Origin: Sphingomonas bacterium
GTDB lineage: Bacteria > Pseudomonadota > Alphaproteobacteria > Sphingomonadales > Sphingomonadaceae
Reading direction: 5' to 3'
NCBI RefSeq assembly: GCF_028292965.1
Contig: NZ_JAQGLG010000081.1
Span: forward strand, 1-32,314
DNA length: 32,314 bases
Shown: one piece after another, positions 1-6,618 of the stretch
How the letters are laid out: the number at the start of each line of letters is the position of its first letter
How positions within the stretch are numbered: position 1 is the first letter of the stretch
Translations under genes and position numbers: made by a program
Notes under the pieces: model-generated
What the model was told of the DNA's origin: nothing
Databases searched by the model: none
Seen by the model: only the letters and a program-made list of their open reading frames with translations

Positions 1-84
1 CCGCCGCCGATCGCGGTCGACCTGACGCCGCAGCCGATCGAGACCCAGGCGAGCGTGACGGTCACCTATGAGGCGGCGTTGTGA
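1..84 (+). CDS. C-terminal tail of a probable SIMPL (DUF541) domain protein, partial
   Basis: The window opens inside an ORF in frame 1 that ends at TGA 82-84, leaving 27 codons. The visible tail ends in the strand-like sequence ASVTVTYEAAL preceded by a Pro-rich IETQ segment. That pattern resembles the last beta strand of SIMPL/YggE-type periplasmic proteins, whose C-termini typically read like 'I.PGE..VSASVTVTY'. The family call rests only on this short tail and is tentative. The start, any signal peptide and the upstream context lie outside the window. Confidence 0.45.
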   Translation, partial: PPPIAVDLTPQPIETQASVTVTYEAAL

Positions 85-126
85 GGCATCCACGGTGGGT
101 CGGTTATCGGGCCGGCTACTGCGCGG

Positions 127-552
127 CTAGGTCTCACACCAGCCCGCCGCGCGCTGGGCCTCGCCGTCCTCACCCTCTATCGGGCGCGCACGCCGGAAGG
201 TTCTCCTGACCAGCAGCGCCGGCGCCCTGCCGCTCAGCGGGGTGAACAAGAGCGGCATGCCCGGCCGCGGCGTTGCCATCGCCATGCCTGAGGCCGTGAA
301 CAGATACGGCAGGTTGCGCCGCTCCAGCTCGATGCGGGTGGCGTCGGAGGAACCGTCGCGCAGCACCTGCTTCAGCAGCACGCCATCCACCACCGACGAT
401 CCGTCGAGAAACCGCAGCGCCTCTTCGTTCGAGGGCAGCGGCCCGGCAGCCGCGGCCCCGGCTCCGGTGATATACCGGCACGTTTCCTGGGCGACGAAAT
501 AGTCATCGTCGACGACGAGAATCCTCAGGCCCAGCAAGAGCTGATTTAGCAC
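127..552 (-). CDS. Degenerate CheY-like receiver domain protein
   Basis: This 141-aa protein starts at GTG 552, with a GGAGGT Shine-Dalgarno at 558-563. It is a stand-alone receiver-like fold without an output domain. The acidic pocket is present at residues 15-17 (VVDDD). At the position expected for the phospho-acceptor the sequence is DGVLLKQVL, so Lys61 seems to replace the Asp. The usual Lys of the KPF-type motif is also missing (LLFTPLS). By family knowledge, such pseudo-receivers do not use normal aspartyl phosphorylation and often act as constitutive or protein-interaction modules. The C-terminus (about 115-141) is Arg/Glu-rich and unlike a receiver helix 5. No kinase is adjacent; the nearest is at 14881. 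The receiver family is fairly certain, but loss of phosphorylation is inferred from a by-eye alignment. Confidence 0.7.
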   Translation of the reverse strand: MLNQLLLGLRILVVDDDYFVAQETCRYITGAGAAAAGPLPSNEEALRFLDGSSVVDGVLLKQVLRDGSSDATRIELERRNLPYLFTASGMAMATPRPGMPLLFTPLSGRAPALLVRRTFRRARPIEGEDGEAQRAAGWCET

Positions 553-689
553 GACGGACCTCCAACGGCTTTGAACGCCGGCTATGGCCCTGGCTCAGTG
601 AATATTATCTGATGATGCAGATCAGCTACCGTTCAGTCGCGGCTGCGGTGTTTCGGGCGTGCGCCGCCCGTCTGGCCTGCACGTTTCCC

Positions 690-714
690 GGAACAAGCCG
701 TCGTTTCGCGCGTC
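690..714 (+). promoter_or_regulatory. Candidate EcfG-type stress promoter
   Basis: GGAAC at 690-694 is followed after 16 bases by CGTC at 711-714. The general-stress sigma factor EcfG of alphaproteobacteria recognises GGAAC-N16/17-CGTT, so this site matches all of the -35 and three of four -10 bases. It lies about 60 bases upstream of the small membrane protein gene at 776. It is a pattern match only. Confidence 0.35.
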
Positions 715-775
715 ATGCTGAGGACGTCGCATCATGGTAGGGCCGTGCTGACACGCGACGAAAGAGGAGAAGACC

Positions 776-922
776 ATGCTCTGGACTATCGTCGTCGTTC
801 TGCTGGTGCTGTGGGCGCTGGGTTTCGCGGTCCATATCGGTGGCGGGCTGATCCATCTGCTGCTGGTGATCGCGCTGATCGTGGTGGTCGTGCGTCTGGT
901 CCAGGGCCGCAGGGTCGTCTAG
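776..922 (+). CDS. Lmo0937-family small membrane protein
   Basis: A 48-aa ORF starts at ATG 776 behind a strong AGAGGAGAAG ribosome-binding site and ends at TAG 920-922. It has two closely spaced hydrophobic segments (about residues 2-19 and 25-41) separated by HIGGGLIH, and ends in a basic tail (GRRVV). This pattern is typical of the Lmo0937 family of tiny integral membrane proteins, which have no known biochemical role and are often stress-induced. The gene stands alone, with an EcfG-like promoter candidate upstream and the zinc-finger gene at 1030 downstream. Confidence 0.8.
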   Translation: MLWTIVVVLLVLWALGFAVHIGGGLIHLLLVIALIVVVVRLVQGRRVV

Positions 923-1029
923 CCGGCCCCGCTGAGCGCCGGATTTCCATGCGGGTCGCTGGCGTGGAATTCCGCGCCGGCGCCCATATCGCCGCCCGTC
1001 AGGCGGCACAGACAGGCGAAGGCACGACA

Positions 1030-1293
1030 ATGGCCGGCGGTTGGACGCGCGATGGCGCGGTTCAGGACCAGATCGACGACACGGTGAAGGACGCGGTATT
1101 GTTCGCCCGTGCGCGCATGACCGCAGGCGAAAGCGCTACGCATTGTGTCGAGTGCGACGAACCCATCCCCGAGGCACGCCGGATCGCCGTCCCCGGCATC
1201 CGCACCTGCGTGGCGTGCCAGAGCGGACGCGACAGCCGCGCCGCTTTCTCGTCGTTCAATCGCCGCGGTTCCAAGGACAGCCAGCTCCGTTGA
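1030..1293 (+). CDS. DksA/TraR-family C4 zinc-finger protein (YbiI-like)
   Basis: The ORF at ATG 1030 encodes 87 aa, close to the usual size of the short YbiI-type members of the DksA/TraR family. Residues 1-36 form the acidic/helical N-terminus typical of the group. Cys39, Cys42, Cys60 and Cys63 (HCVEC and CVACQ) form the C4 zinc site, with EPIPEARR between the pairs. The short members lack the long coiled coil that lets DksA enter the RNA polymerase secondary channel, so a direct transcription role is not certain. The preceding GGCGAAGG is a moderate ribosome-binding site. The reading frame is open further upstream, but 1030 gives the family's standard N-terminus (MAGGW.RDGAVQDQIDD). It lies between two stress-type genes on the same strand. 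Confidence 0.85.
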   Translation: MAGGWTRDGAVQDQIDDTVKDAVLFARARMTAGESATHCVECDEPIPEARRIAVPGIRTCVACQSGRDSRAAFSSFNRRGSKDSQLR

Positions 1294-1300
1294 AGGTGCG

Positions 1301-1326
1301 GGAACGAATCCGCGGCCATCCTTGTT
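1301..1326 (+). promoter_or_regulatory. Candidate EcfG-type promoter upstream of hemerythrin gene
   Basis: GGAAC (1301-1305), 17 bases, then TGTT (1323-1326) lie about 30 bases before the hemerythrin ATG. This is a full -35 match and a three of four -10 match to the alphaproteobacterial general-stress consensus. It is inferred from the pattern alone. Confidence 0.35.
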
Positions 1327-1355
1327 GAAGCTTCAGGCAACCAGGGAGATATGAC

Positions 1356-1859
1356 ATGGCCGACAAACAGGATGCGATCGCATTGTTGAAGGCGGATCAC
1401 CGCACCGTCGAGGCATTGTTCGAGAAATTCGAGGGCGCGAAGGGCGACGGCGCGAAGGAGAAGATCGCGAAGCAGATCTGCCTCGAGCTGACCGTCCATG
1501 CCCAGATCGAGGAAGAAATCTTCTACCCGGCCTGCGAGGGCAAGGTCGAGGAAGACCTGCTCAAGGAAGCCTATGTCGAGCATGACGGCGCCAAGGTGCT
1601 GATCGCCGAGATCGAGGCCGGCGGGCCGGATGACGAATATTACGACGCCAAGGTCAAGGTGCTGTCCGAGCAGATCGAGCACCATGTCGAGGAAGAGGAA
1701 AAGCGCATGGAGGGCATGTTCTCGCAAGCGCGCAAGGCCGGGCTCGACATGGACGCGCTCGGCGAACAGCTCCGCGCGCGCAAGGAGCAGCTGGTCGCCG
1801 ATTATGGCCAGGGCCTGCCGCGCCCGGTGCCGACCACTTTCGTCGAGGCGACTGTTTAA
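1356..1859 (+). CDS. Hemerythrin/HHE domain protein
   Basis: This is a 167-aa cytoplasmic protein starting at ATG 1356, with GGGAG 9 bases upstream. The hemerythrin-type four-helix bundle shows its metal-ligand pattern in order: HRTVEALFEKFE near residue 15, HAQIEEEIFYPA near 49, a central VEHD near 74, and HHVEEEEKRM near 110. These His and carboxylate residues are expected to hold a di-iron centre that binds O2 or senses redox or nitrosative stress. The length fits stand-alone HHE proteins. The C-terminal 25 residues are Pro-rich and probably flexible. The gene is monocistronic and may be driven by the EcfG-like site just upstream. Confidence 0.9.
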   Translation: MADKQDAIALLKADHRTVEALFEKFEGAKGDGAKEKIAKQICLELTVHAQIEEEIFYPACEGKVEEDLLKEAYVEHDGAKVLIAEIEAGGPDDEYYDAKVKVLSEQIEHHVEEEEKRMEGMFSQARKAGLDMDALGEQLRARKEQLVADYGQGLPRPVPTTFVEATV

Positions 1860-1953
1860 GCAGGGCGGTGTCTGATCAGGGCGGGGGCGTGGCACTGGTT
1901 GCCCGCCCGCGTTCGTTAAACTCCTGGCAGCCGGCCGGTGCGATCTTCGCATC

Positions 1954-2318
1954 ATGGCCCGAAGCTTTCCCACCTTCCGCCGTGCGCAGCGCGAGGGCGG
2001 TCCGTTCCGGCGTGGCCGGCCCCGGCGGGCGGCGGCGTCTTCGGCCATGTTCATCGTACAACTGCTCATCGGTATGTTGATCGTCGGCGGTTGGACATGG
2101 CAATTCACGCCGGGCCTGCTGGCTGCCTCCGCCTCGGTCGATGCCCCGCCAGACGAGCATACTCGGGTCGAACGCATCGAGCATTCAGTCTATTATCCGC
2201 GCTGCGCCGTGGCACGGGCGGCGGGCGCCGCGCCGATCTATCGCGGCGCGCCGGGTATCGTGAGGGGCTGGACCGCGATCGTGATGGCGTCGCGTGCGAG
2301 CCACAGGCGGTACCCTGA
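1954..2318 (+). pseudogene. Excalibur calcium-binding domain membrane protein, frameshifted
   Basis: Two overlapping frames give the halves of one protein. The first frame, from ATG 1954 (or ATG 2047), encodes a basic N-terminus, a membrane segment (FIVQLLIGMLIVGGWTW) and the first half of an excalibur domain (SVYYPRCAVARAAGAAPIYR). After about position 2255 the domain continues in another frame as GYREGLDRDRDGVACEP, ending at TGA 2316-2318. The DxDxDGxxCE signature at the end is the calcium-binding motif. Adding one G to the GGG run at about 2250-2254 joins the halves. As read, the protein lacks its calcium loop. This is either a real one-base deletion or a sequencing indel. Confidence 0.7.
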
Positions 2319-2322
2319 TCAC

Positions 2323-2955
2323 TCACTTCGCCGGCGCGGCGCCCGTCAGCGGCGTCAGGTCATATACGTCGAGCGTGTCGGCAGCGCCGGGGATCACCAG
2401 CCGCCAGCGGAAGGTGCCGATCCGCTCGACCACGCCGGCGAGGTTGCGCGTCGCGTCCTTGCCATAAGCGAGGCTGGCGGTGCCCGGCCGCAACTGCCGC
2501 GCGCCGAGGAAGACGTAACGTGTCGTCACATCGTCGGGGTAAAGCCAGCCGCCCGGCGCATCGCTGCCCGTCGCCTTGGTGAAGCTCAGCATGTCGCCCG
2601 GATCGCCGCCGATGAAACAGGTCGCTGCGGGAAAACTGCGAACCCCGCCCGCGCCGAGCCGGACGAGGCGGCAGCGATACGGCCCCGGCGAAGGTGCTGG
2701 ATGGTCGAGCGCGGGTCCGCCGAGCAGCACGCCCTGGGCGGTGATCGCCCTGGCGGCGGCCTTGCCCACCCGGGCGCGCGCCGCGGCCCAGCGTGCCGGC
2801 ATCGCATCGACGATCGCAGCGTCGGGCAATTTGATCGTGTCGCGCCACGCGCTGACCGGCTTTTCGACAATTCCCATCGGGCGCGCACGCGGTTGCGTGG
2901 CAGCGCAGCCGGACAGCGCGCCGCCAAGCGCGATGGCCAAAAGCAGGCGTTTCAT
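2323..2955 (-). CDS. DUF4893 domain lipoprotein
   Basis: This is a 210-aa protein starting at ATG 2955. Residues 1-17 form a lipoprotein signal peptide with lipobox LSGC (Cys17), so the protein should be anchored in the cell envelope. The rest matches the DUF4893 pattern known from sphingomonads: a WRDTI start, an arginine/alanine-rich helix, PGPYRCRLVRLG, a middle Cys (ATCFIGG), then RYVFLGARQL, YGKDATRNLAGVVERIG and FRWRLVIP. The function of the family is unknown. It converges on the excalibur gene, with only four bases between the two stop codons. Confidence 0.85.
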   Translation of the reverse strand: MKRLLLAIALGGALSGCAATQPRARPMGIVEKPVSAWRDTIKLPDAAIVDAMPARWAAARARVGKAAARAITAQGVLLGGPALDHPAPSPGPYRCRLVRLGAGGVRSFPAATCFIGGDPGDMLSFTKATGSDAPGGWLYPDDVTTRYVFLGARQLRPGTASLAYGKDATRNLAGVVERIGTFRWRLVIPGAADTLDVYDLTPLTGAAPAK

Positions 2956-3089
2956 CTGGTAGTTCCCGTTGCTCGATATTACCGAAAGGTTAACGGCGGA
3001 GCGGTTAACAAAAGGTAAAGATCGTGGGTGTCGGGAAGGCGCCGGCCTCGGTTTGGCGTCGCCAGCACTCCTGTCGTCGCGACACGAAA

Positions 3090-3235
3090 AAGGGAGGGCG
3101 TAGCCACTCTCCCTTCATCGCGTCTTGAGCCTGTTTCAGCATGGCTGAAACAGGGGCGGTGCCGGCCCACTCCCCACCCGACCTCCCAATCAGGATATTC
3201 TATGGGTGGTCGGGTGGGGGATGGGCCGGCACCGC
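3090..3235. repeat. Compound inverted-repeat block between two minus-strand genes
   Basis: Three hairpins lie in a row. First, AAGGGAG/CTCCCTT at 3090-3096 and 3109-3115. Second, a perfect 10-bp stem CCTGTTTCAG/CTGAAACAGG at 3130-3139 and 3145-3154. Third, a 28-bp arm pair at 3156-3183 and 3208-3235 with only two mismatched positions and a 24-nt loop. The block sits just downstream of the RcnB-like gene and could end its transcript or be a mobile intergenic palindrome. Nothing else is seen in the non-genic 2956-3262 stretch. Confidence 0.75.
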
Positions 3236-3262
3236 TCTTCAGCGCAGCTGAACCAAAACCAA

Positions 3263-3631
3263 TCAGCGGCCGTTGTTGAGGATGATCGAGGCGATCACAC
3301 CGGTCGCGATCGCGCCGAGAATGAACTGGCCGTTCTGCTGACGCCACTCGTAACCGCGCGGCGGCTGGCGCAGATGATAGCGGCGATAATCGACCCGCGA
3401 CGCACCGTTCCAGTCATTATAGCCCATCCGCTCGCCACGCGCCCAGCGATGGCCGTTGCCGCGATCCTGGCCCCAGCCGCGATGCTGACCGTTATCGTTG
3501 CCGCGTCCGCGATCACCACGGTCGTCGTGATGGCCGTTGCCGTTGCCGCGACCATGGTCCTGCGCGACGGCAGTGCCGGCGCTGCCCGCGACGAGCGCGA
3601 TGGCGGCAAGGCAAAGTGATAGATTCTTCAT
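3263..3631 (-). CDS. RcnB-family periplasmic protein
   Basis: The 122-aa protein from ATG 3631 (preceded by GAGGAATTCCC) has a classic Sec signal peptide ending in AVAQ at about residue 24. A Gly/Arg/His/Asp-rich low-complexity region (about 25-75) follows, then the RcnB-like motif region YRRYHLRQPPRGYEWRQQN and a hydrophobic end (FILGAIATGVIASIILN). RcnB proteins are periplasmic and affect nickel/cobalt homeostasis in enterobacteria; the role of the many alphaproteobacterial paralogues is not established. The frame is open upstream to 3733, but 3631 gives the signal peptide. An EcfG-like promoter candidate lies upstream. Confidence 0.8.
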   Translation of the reverse strand: MKNLSLCLAAIALVAGSAGTAVAQDHGRGNGNGHHDDRGDRGRGNDNGQHRGWGQDRGNGHRWARGERMGYNDWNGASRVDYRRYHLRQPPRGYEWRQQNGQFILGAIATGVIASIILNNGR

Positions 3632-3695
3632 GGGAATTCCTCGCGGCGGGGGAGAGCGCCGGCTCGTGCGATCGTGTAGCGATCTGCCCCGGCCC

Positions 3696-3720
3696 AACCG
3701 CTCGCGGATAGATTTGTTCC
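3696..3720 (-). promoter_or_regulatory. Candidate EcfG-type promoter of the RcnB-like gene
   Basis: On the minus strand GGAAC (3720-3716) is followed after 16 bases by GGTT (3699-3696), about 65 bases before the start codon. All of the -35 and three of four -10 bases match GGAAC-N16/17-CGTT. It is a pattern match only. Confidence 0.3.
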
Positions 3721-3795
3721 GCGTCGGTAACATTTCCGGTGGCGGCCCGTCCCGCCATGCTATGCCGCCATGGCGTATCCGGGGAGGGGCACCGC

Positions 3796-4212
3796 ATGAT
3801 ACATTTCACCGCGCCGTTGATGTCGGCGATCGACACCATCCTTGCGGTGATGTTCTATCTCTTCACCGCCGCCCGGGCCGGCAAGGCGCGCGCCGAATTC
3901 GGCATCGCCGCGCCCGCCACGGTCGGCCATCCGATCTTCGAGCGTGCCTATCGCGTGCAGATGAACACGCTCGAACAGCTCGCCGCCTTCGTGCCGTTGC
4001 TGTGGCTCACCGCCATCTACCCGATGCCGGTGGCATGGATCGCGCCGCTGGTCGGGCTGGTGTGGGTGATCGGCCGGATACTATATCAGCGCGCCTATAT
4101 GCGCGACCCAACGACCCGCGCGATGGGCGTGATGACCAGCGGCCTCGCCATCGTCGCGCTGCTCGCGCTGGCGATTGCGGGGGTGCTGCGCGCTGGGTTG
4201 GGCTGGGCGTAG
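3796..4212 (+). CDS. MAPEG family membrane protein
   Basis: This 138-aa integral membrane protein starts at ATG 3796 behind GGGGAGGGG. Four hydrophobic segments are visible (about 8-27, 57-75, 79-95 and 115-134). The loop after the first carries the MAPEG-like stretch RAYRVQMNTLEQLAAFVPLLW (given here without its first residues), where a basic/Asn-containing motif and a Glu face the family's glutathione site. MAPEG proteins include microsomal glutathione S-transferases and eicosanoid enzymes; bacterial members are mostly uncharacterised, possibly handling lipid peroxides. It is monocistronic and ends against a strong bidirectional hairpin shared with the converging receptor gene. Confidence 0.85.
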   Translation: MIHFTAPLMSAIDTILAVMFYLFTAARAGKARAEFGIAAPATVGHPIFERAYRVQMNTLEQLAAFVPLLWLTAIYPMPVAWIAPLVGLVWVIGRILYQRAYMRDPTTRAMGVMTSGLAIVALLALAIAGVLRAGLGWA

Positions 4213-4236
4213 CGCCAACGATCTCGCTCCCCCTTT

Positions 4237-4313
4237 CCGTTCGTTTCGAGCGAAGTCGAGAAACCCTGCGCAGCGCTTGTGGCCTGTTTCTCGACTTCGC
4301 TCGAGACGAACGG
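4237..4313. terminator. Bidirectional hairpin between convergent genes
   Basis: Arms of 28 bp at 4237-4264 and 4286-4313 match with one mismatch around a 21-nt loop. The core GTTTCGAGCGAAGTCGAG is a repeat type that occurs widely between genes in sphingomonads. It is placed exactly between the MAPEG and receptor stop codons and is flanked by C-rich and G-rich runs (CCCCC/GGGGG). A terminator role is inferred from the position. Confidence 0.7.
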
Positions 4314-4319
4314 AGGGGG

Positions 4320-6530
4320 TTATCTTCCAAAGCTCCGCCGCAGCTCCAACCCGTAACGGCGCGGGCGGTTGGGCTGTCGCGCGAGATCGACCGCACCGTT
4401 GAACACGCCGAACAGATCCTCGGGCATGCGCTCGCCCAGGATATTCTCGCCGAACGCGGTCAGCGCCCAGGGACCGTGCTTCACCCCGACACGCAGATCG
4501 ACAAAACCGTGCGTGCCCGATTTCACATCGGGGAAGTCGAGCGTGAAGCTGCGCGGGCCGGTCATGCGATACGCGACATGCGTCGTCACGCTGGTGCCGG
4601 TGTCCAGCTGCTTCTCCCAATCGGCCGAGAGCGCCATGGTGAAATCGGGCACATAAGGCATCGCCGCCCCGACCACCGTCGGGTTGAACGCAAAGGCGCG
4701 GATCGTTGAGTCGGTGTAACCGACGGCATAACGCAGCTTCAGGCCCGTCGCCGGGTGCAGCGCGATCTCCAGCTCGGCGCCCTGCGCGCGGACCTTGTCG
4801 ATCGCGACATTCTGCAGCGTGAAGGTGACCGGGTTGAAGGTGGTGATCTGCGCATTGCTCTGGTCGTTGCGGAACAGCGCCGCGCTCATCGTCAGGAGGT
4901 CGCCGAATGCCGAGGCCTTGAGGCCCAGTTCATAGCTGTCGGTCGTCTCGGCGGCGAAGGCGCGCGGCACCGTCGGCGCGTACTGGTTGAACCCGCCGCT
5001 GCGGAAACCCCGGCCATAGCTGCCGTAAACCTGCACCGCCGGCGTGACGCGGTACGACAGCGAGACCTTGGGCTGGAAGCGGTCGAAGGTCGCGCGGGCA
5101 TCGGTCGTCGCCTTGTCGCGTGGGTCGAAGGAGCGGCGATAGTCGCGGTCGTAACGCCCGGCGACGGCGATCTCGAGCTTATCGACGGGCTTGTACGAGG
5201 CCTCGCCCGACAGCGCCCAGGTGGTGCTGGTCTGGTCGTCGGCGATCTCGAACAGCTGCTGCGCCGGGTCGATATCCTTCTCGGTCAGCCGGGCTGTGCC
5301 GCTGGTGTCGTTATAGACTGCGAAGGTGCTGAACTTGTGCCGCCGCTCGTAGAAGCTGCCTAAAGTCCAGCGGAACGGGCCATTGCCAGTGGAGTGCAGC
5401 CGCGCCTCGGCGGTCCAGGCGTTGAGCCGGTCCAAGGCATATTGGTAGCTCGGGAAGAAGGTCGCCCCGTCGCTCGGCAGCGCGGTCAGGTCGCCATCGG
5501 CGAGGCCGGCGTCATTGGTGTGGAAATAACCGCCCGCCACGGTCAGCGTGGCGAAGCCGAGGCCCTGTTCGAGCTTCGCGCTGATCACATGGCTTTCGCG
5601 CCGGTTGATGCCGAGCACATTCTGCGAATCCTGGGCTGCGAAATCGTCGATCGAGGCGCGGCTCGGCTCGACCGCGTCATAATAGCCGATGCCGTCGCGC
5701 GCCTTGCCGAACTGGGCGCGCAGATCGAATTTTGTCACAGGCCCAAGGTCGAAACGCAGCAGGCCGCTCAGCGACATGTCGCGGACATAATCGGCGCCGG
5801 TGTGGAGATAGACATTGTCGATCAGCCCGTCGCTGCGATTGCCGTAACCGCCTAAGCGGAAATAGATTTTGTCCGAAATAATGGGCCCGGACACGACCCC
5901 GGCAACGCGCTGCGTATCGCCATTTTCGTACGCGCCCGACACCCAGCCCCGCAATTTGTCGGTCGGGGCCTGTGTGACAATATTCACCGTGCCGCCGACC
6001 GCACTGCGGCCGTACAGCGCGCCCTGTGCGCCGCGCAGGACCTCGACGCGTTCGATGTCGAACAGCTGCTGGGTGGCGAGTTCGGCATCGGGCGCGGTGA
6101 TGCCGTCGACGACGAACGCCAGCGGCGGATCGCCGACCTGCGGCGTGATGATGCCGCGCAACTGGAAGCGCTCGAGCCCGGGGCGGTAATTATCGAGCAG
6201 CCCGAAATTGGGCGTCTGGTCGGCGATGCCGCGCAGGTCGCGGATGCCGGCGCGGCCGATGTCCGTGCGGTCGAACACGCTGACCGAAGCGGGGATGTCC
6301 TTGAGATGCTCCGGACGACGCAGGCTGGTGACGACCACGTCGCCGTTTTCCGTAGCGGCTGGCGGATAATTCGGGGACACAATACTTAATTCACGCGGCG
6401 GTGTTTCGCGCGGCGTGGTCTTTTGAGGAATTAAGTATTGTGTCCCCGAATTATCCTGCGCGGCAGCGGGAGCGGCGACGAGCAGCATCAGGCCGGCGAG
6501 CGGCGAGGCGGTGATGGCGATAGGATTCAT
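4320..6530 (-). CDS. TonB-dependent outer-membrane receptor
   Basis: This 736-aa protein starts at ATG 6530. Residues 1-24 are a Sec signal peptide ending in APAAAQ. A TonB-box-like GDVVVTS is followed by a plug domain (IPASVSVFDRTDI through RVEVLRGAQGALYGRSAVGGTVNI) and a long beta-barrel that ends in RRYGLELRRSFGR with a terminal aromatic pattern. It should import a siderophore, carbohydrate or other ligand using TonB energy; the substrate cannot be told. Residues of about 25-55 are encoded by a perfect inverted repeat (6364-6456), so the linker between signal peptide and TonB box is insertion-derived but in frame. The XRE/MmyB regulator gene lies upstream on the same strand. Confidence 0.9.
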   Translation of the reverse strand: MNPIAITASPLAGLMLLVAAPAAAQDNSGTQYLIPQKTTPRETPPRELSIVSPNYPPAATENGDVVVTSLRRPEHLKDIPASVSVFDRTDIGRAGIRDLRGIADQTPNFGLLDNYRPGLERFQLRGIITPQVGDPPLAFVVDGITAPDAELATQQLFDIERVEVLRGAQGALYGRSAVGGTVNIVTQAPTDKLRGWVSGAYENGDTQRVAGVVSGPIISDKIYFRLGGYGNRSDGLIDNVYLHTGADYVRDMSLSGLLRFDLGPVTKFDLRAQFGKARDGIGYYDAVEPSRASIDDFAAQDSQNVLGINRRESHVISAKLEQGLGFATLTVAGGYFHTNDAGLADGDLTALPSDGATFFPSYQYALDRLNAWTAEARLHSTGNGPFRWTLGSFYERRHKFSTFAVYNDTSGTARLTEKDIDPAQQLFEIADDQTSTTWALSGEASYKPVDKLEIAVAGRYDRDYRRSFDPRDKATTDARATFDRFQPKVSLSYRVTPAVQVYGSYGRGFRSGGFNQYAPTVPRAFAAETTDSYELGLKASAFGDLLTMSAALFRNDQSNAQITTFNPVTFTLQNVAIDKVRAQGAELEIALHPATGLKLRYAVGYTDSTIRAFAFNPTVVGAAMPYVPDFTMALSADWEKQLDTGTSVTTHVAYRMTGPRSFTLDFPDVKSGTHGFVDLRVGVKHGPWALTAFGENILGERMPEDLFGVFNGAVDLARQPNRPRRYGLELRRSFGR
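6364..6456. mobile_element. Palindromic repeat element inside the receptor gene, copy 1
   Basis: Perfect 29-bp inverted arms lie at 6364-6392 and 6428-6456 with a 35-nt GC-rich centre. The outer sequence contains TAATTCGGGGACA and AATACTTAATT. The total of 93 bases is exactly 31 codons and contains no stop in the receptor frame. The arms are AT-rich against a GC-rich gene, and the same outer core recurs at 31489-31538. I associate this core with small non-autonomous elements mobilised by IS200-like/REP-associated Y1 transposases; that link is recalled, not tested here. Confidence 0.8.
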
Positions 6531-6618
6531 GGCGACAAGCTTCTTTATAAGCGGCCTGTCACCAACCGCTGTGGGAATGCGGGCTCTTTAGCGCGGGATT
6601 CCGTACAGTCAATTCTCG

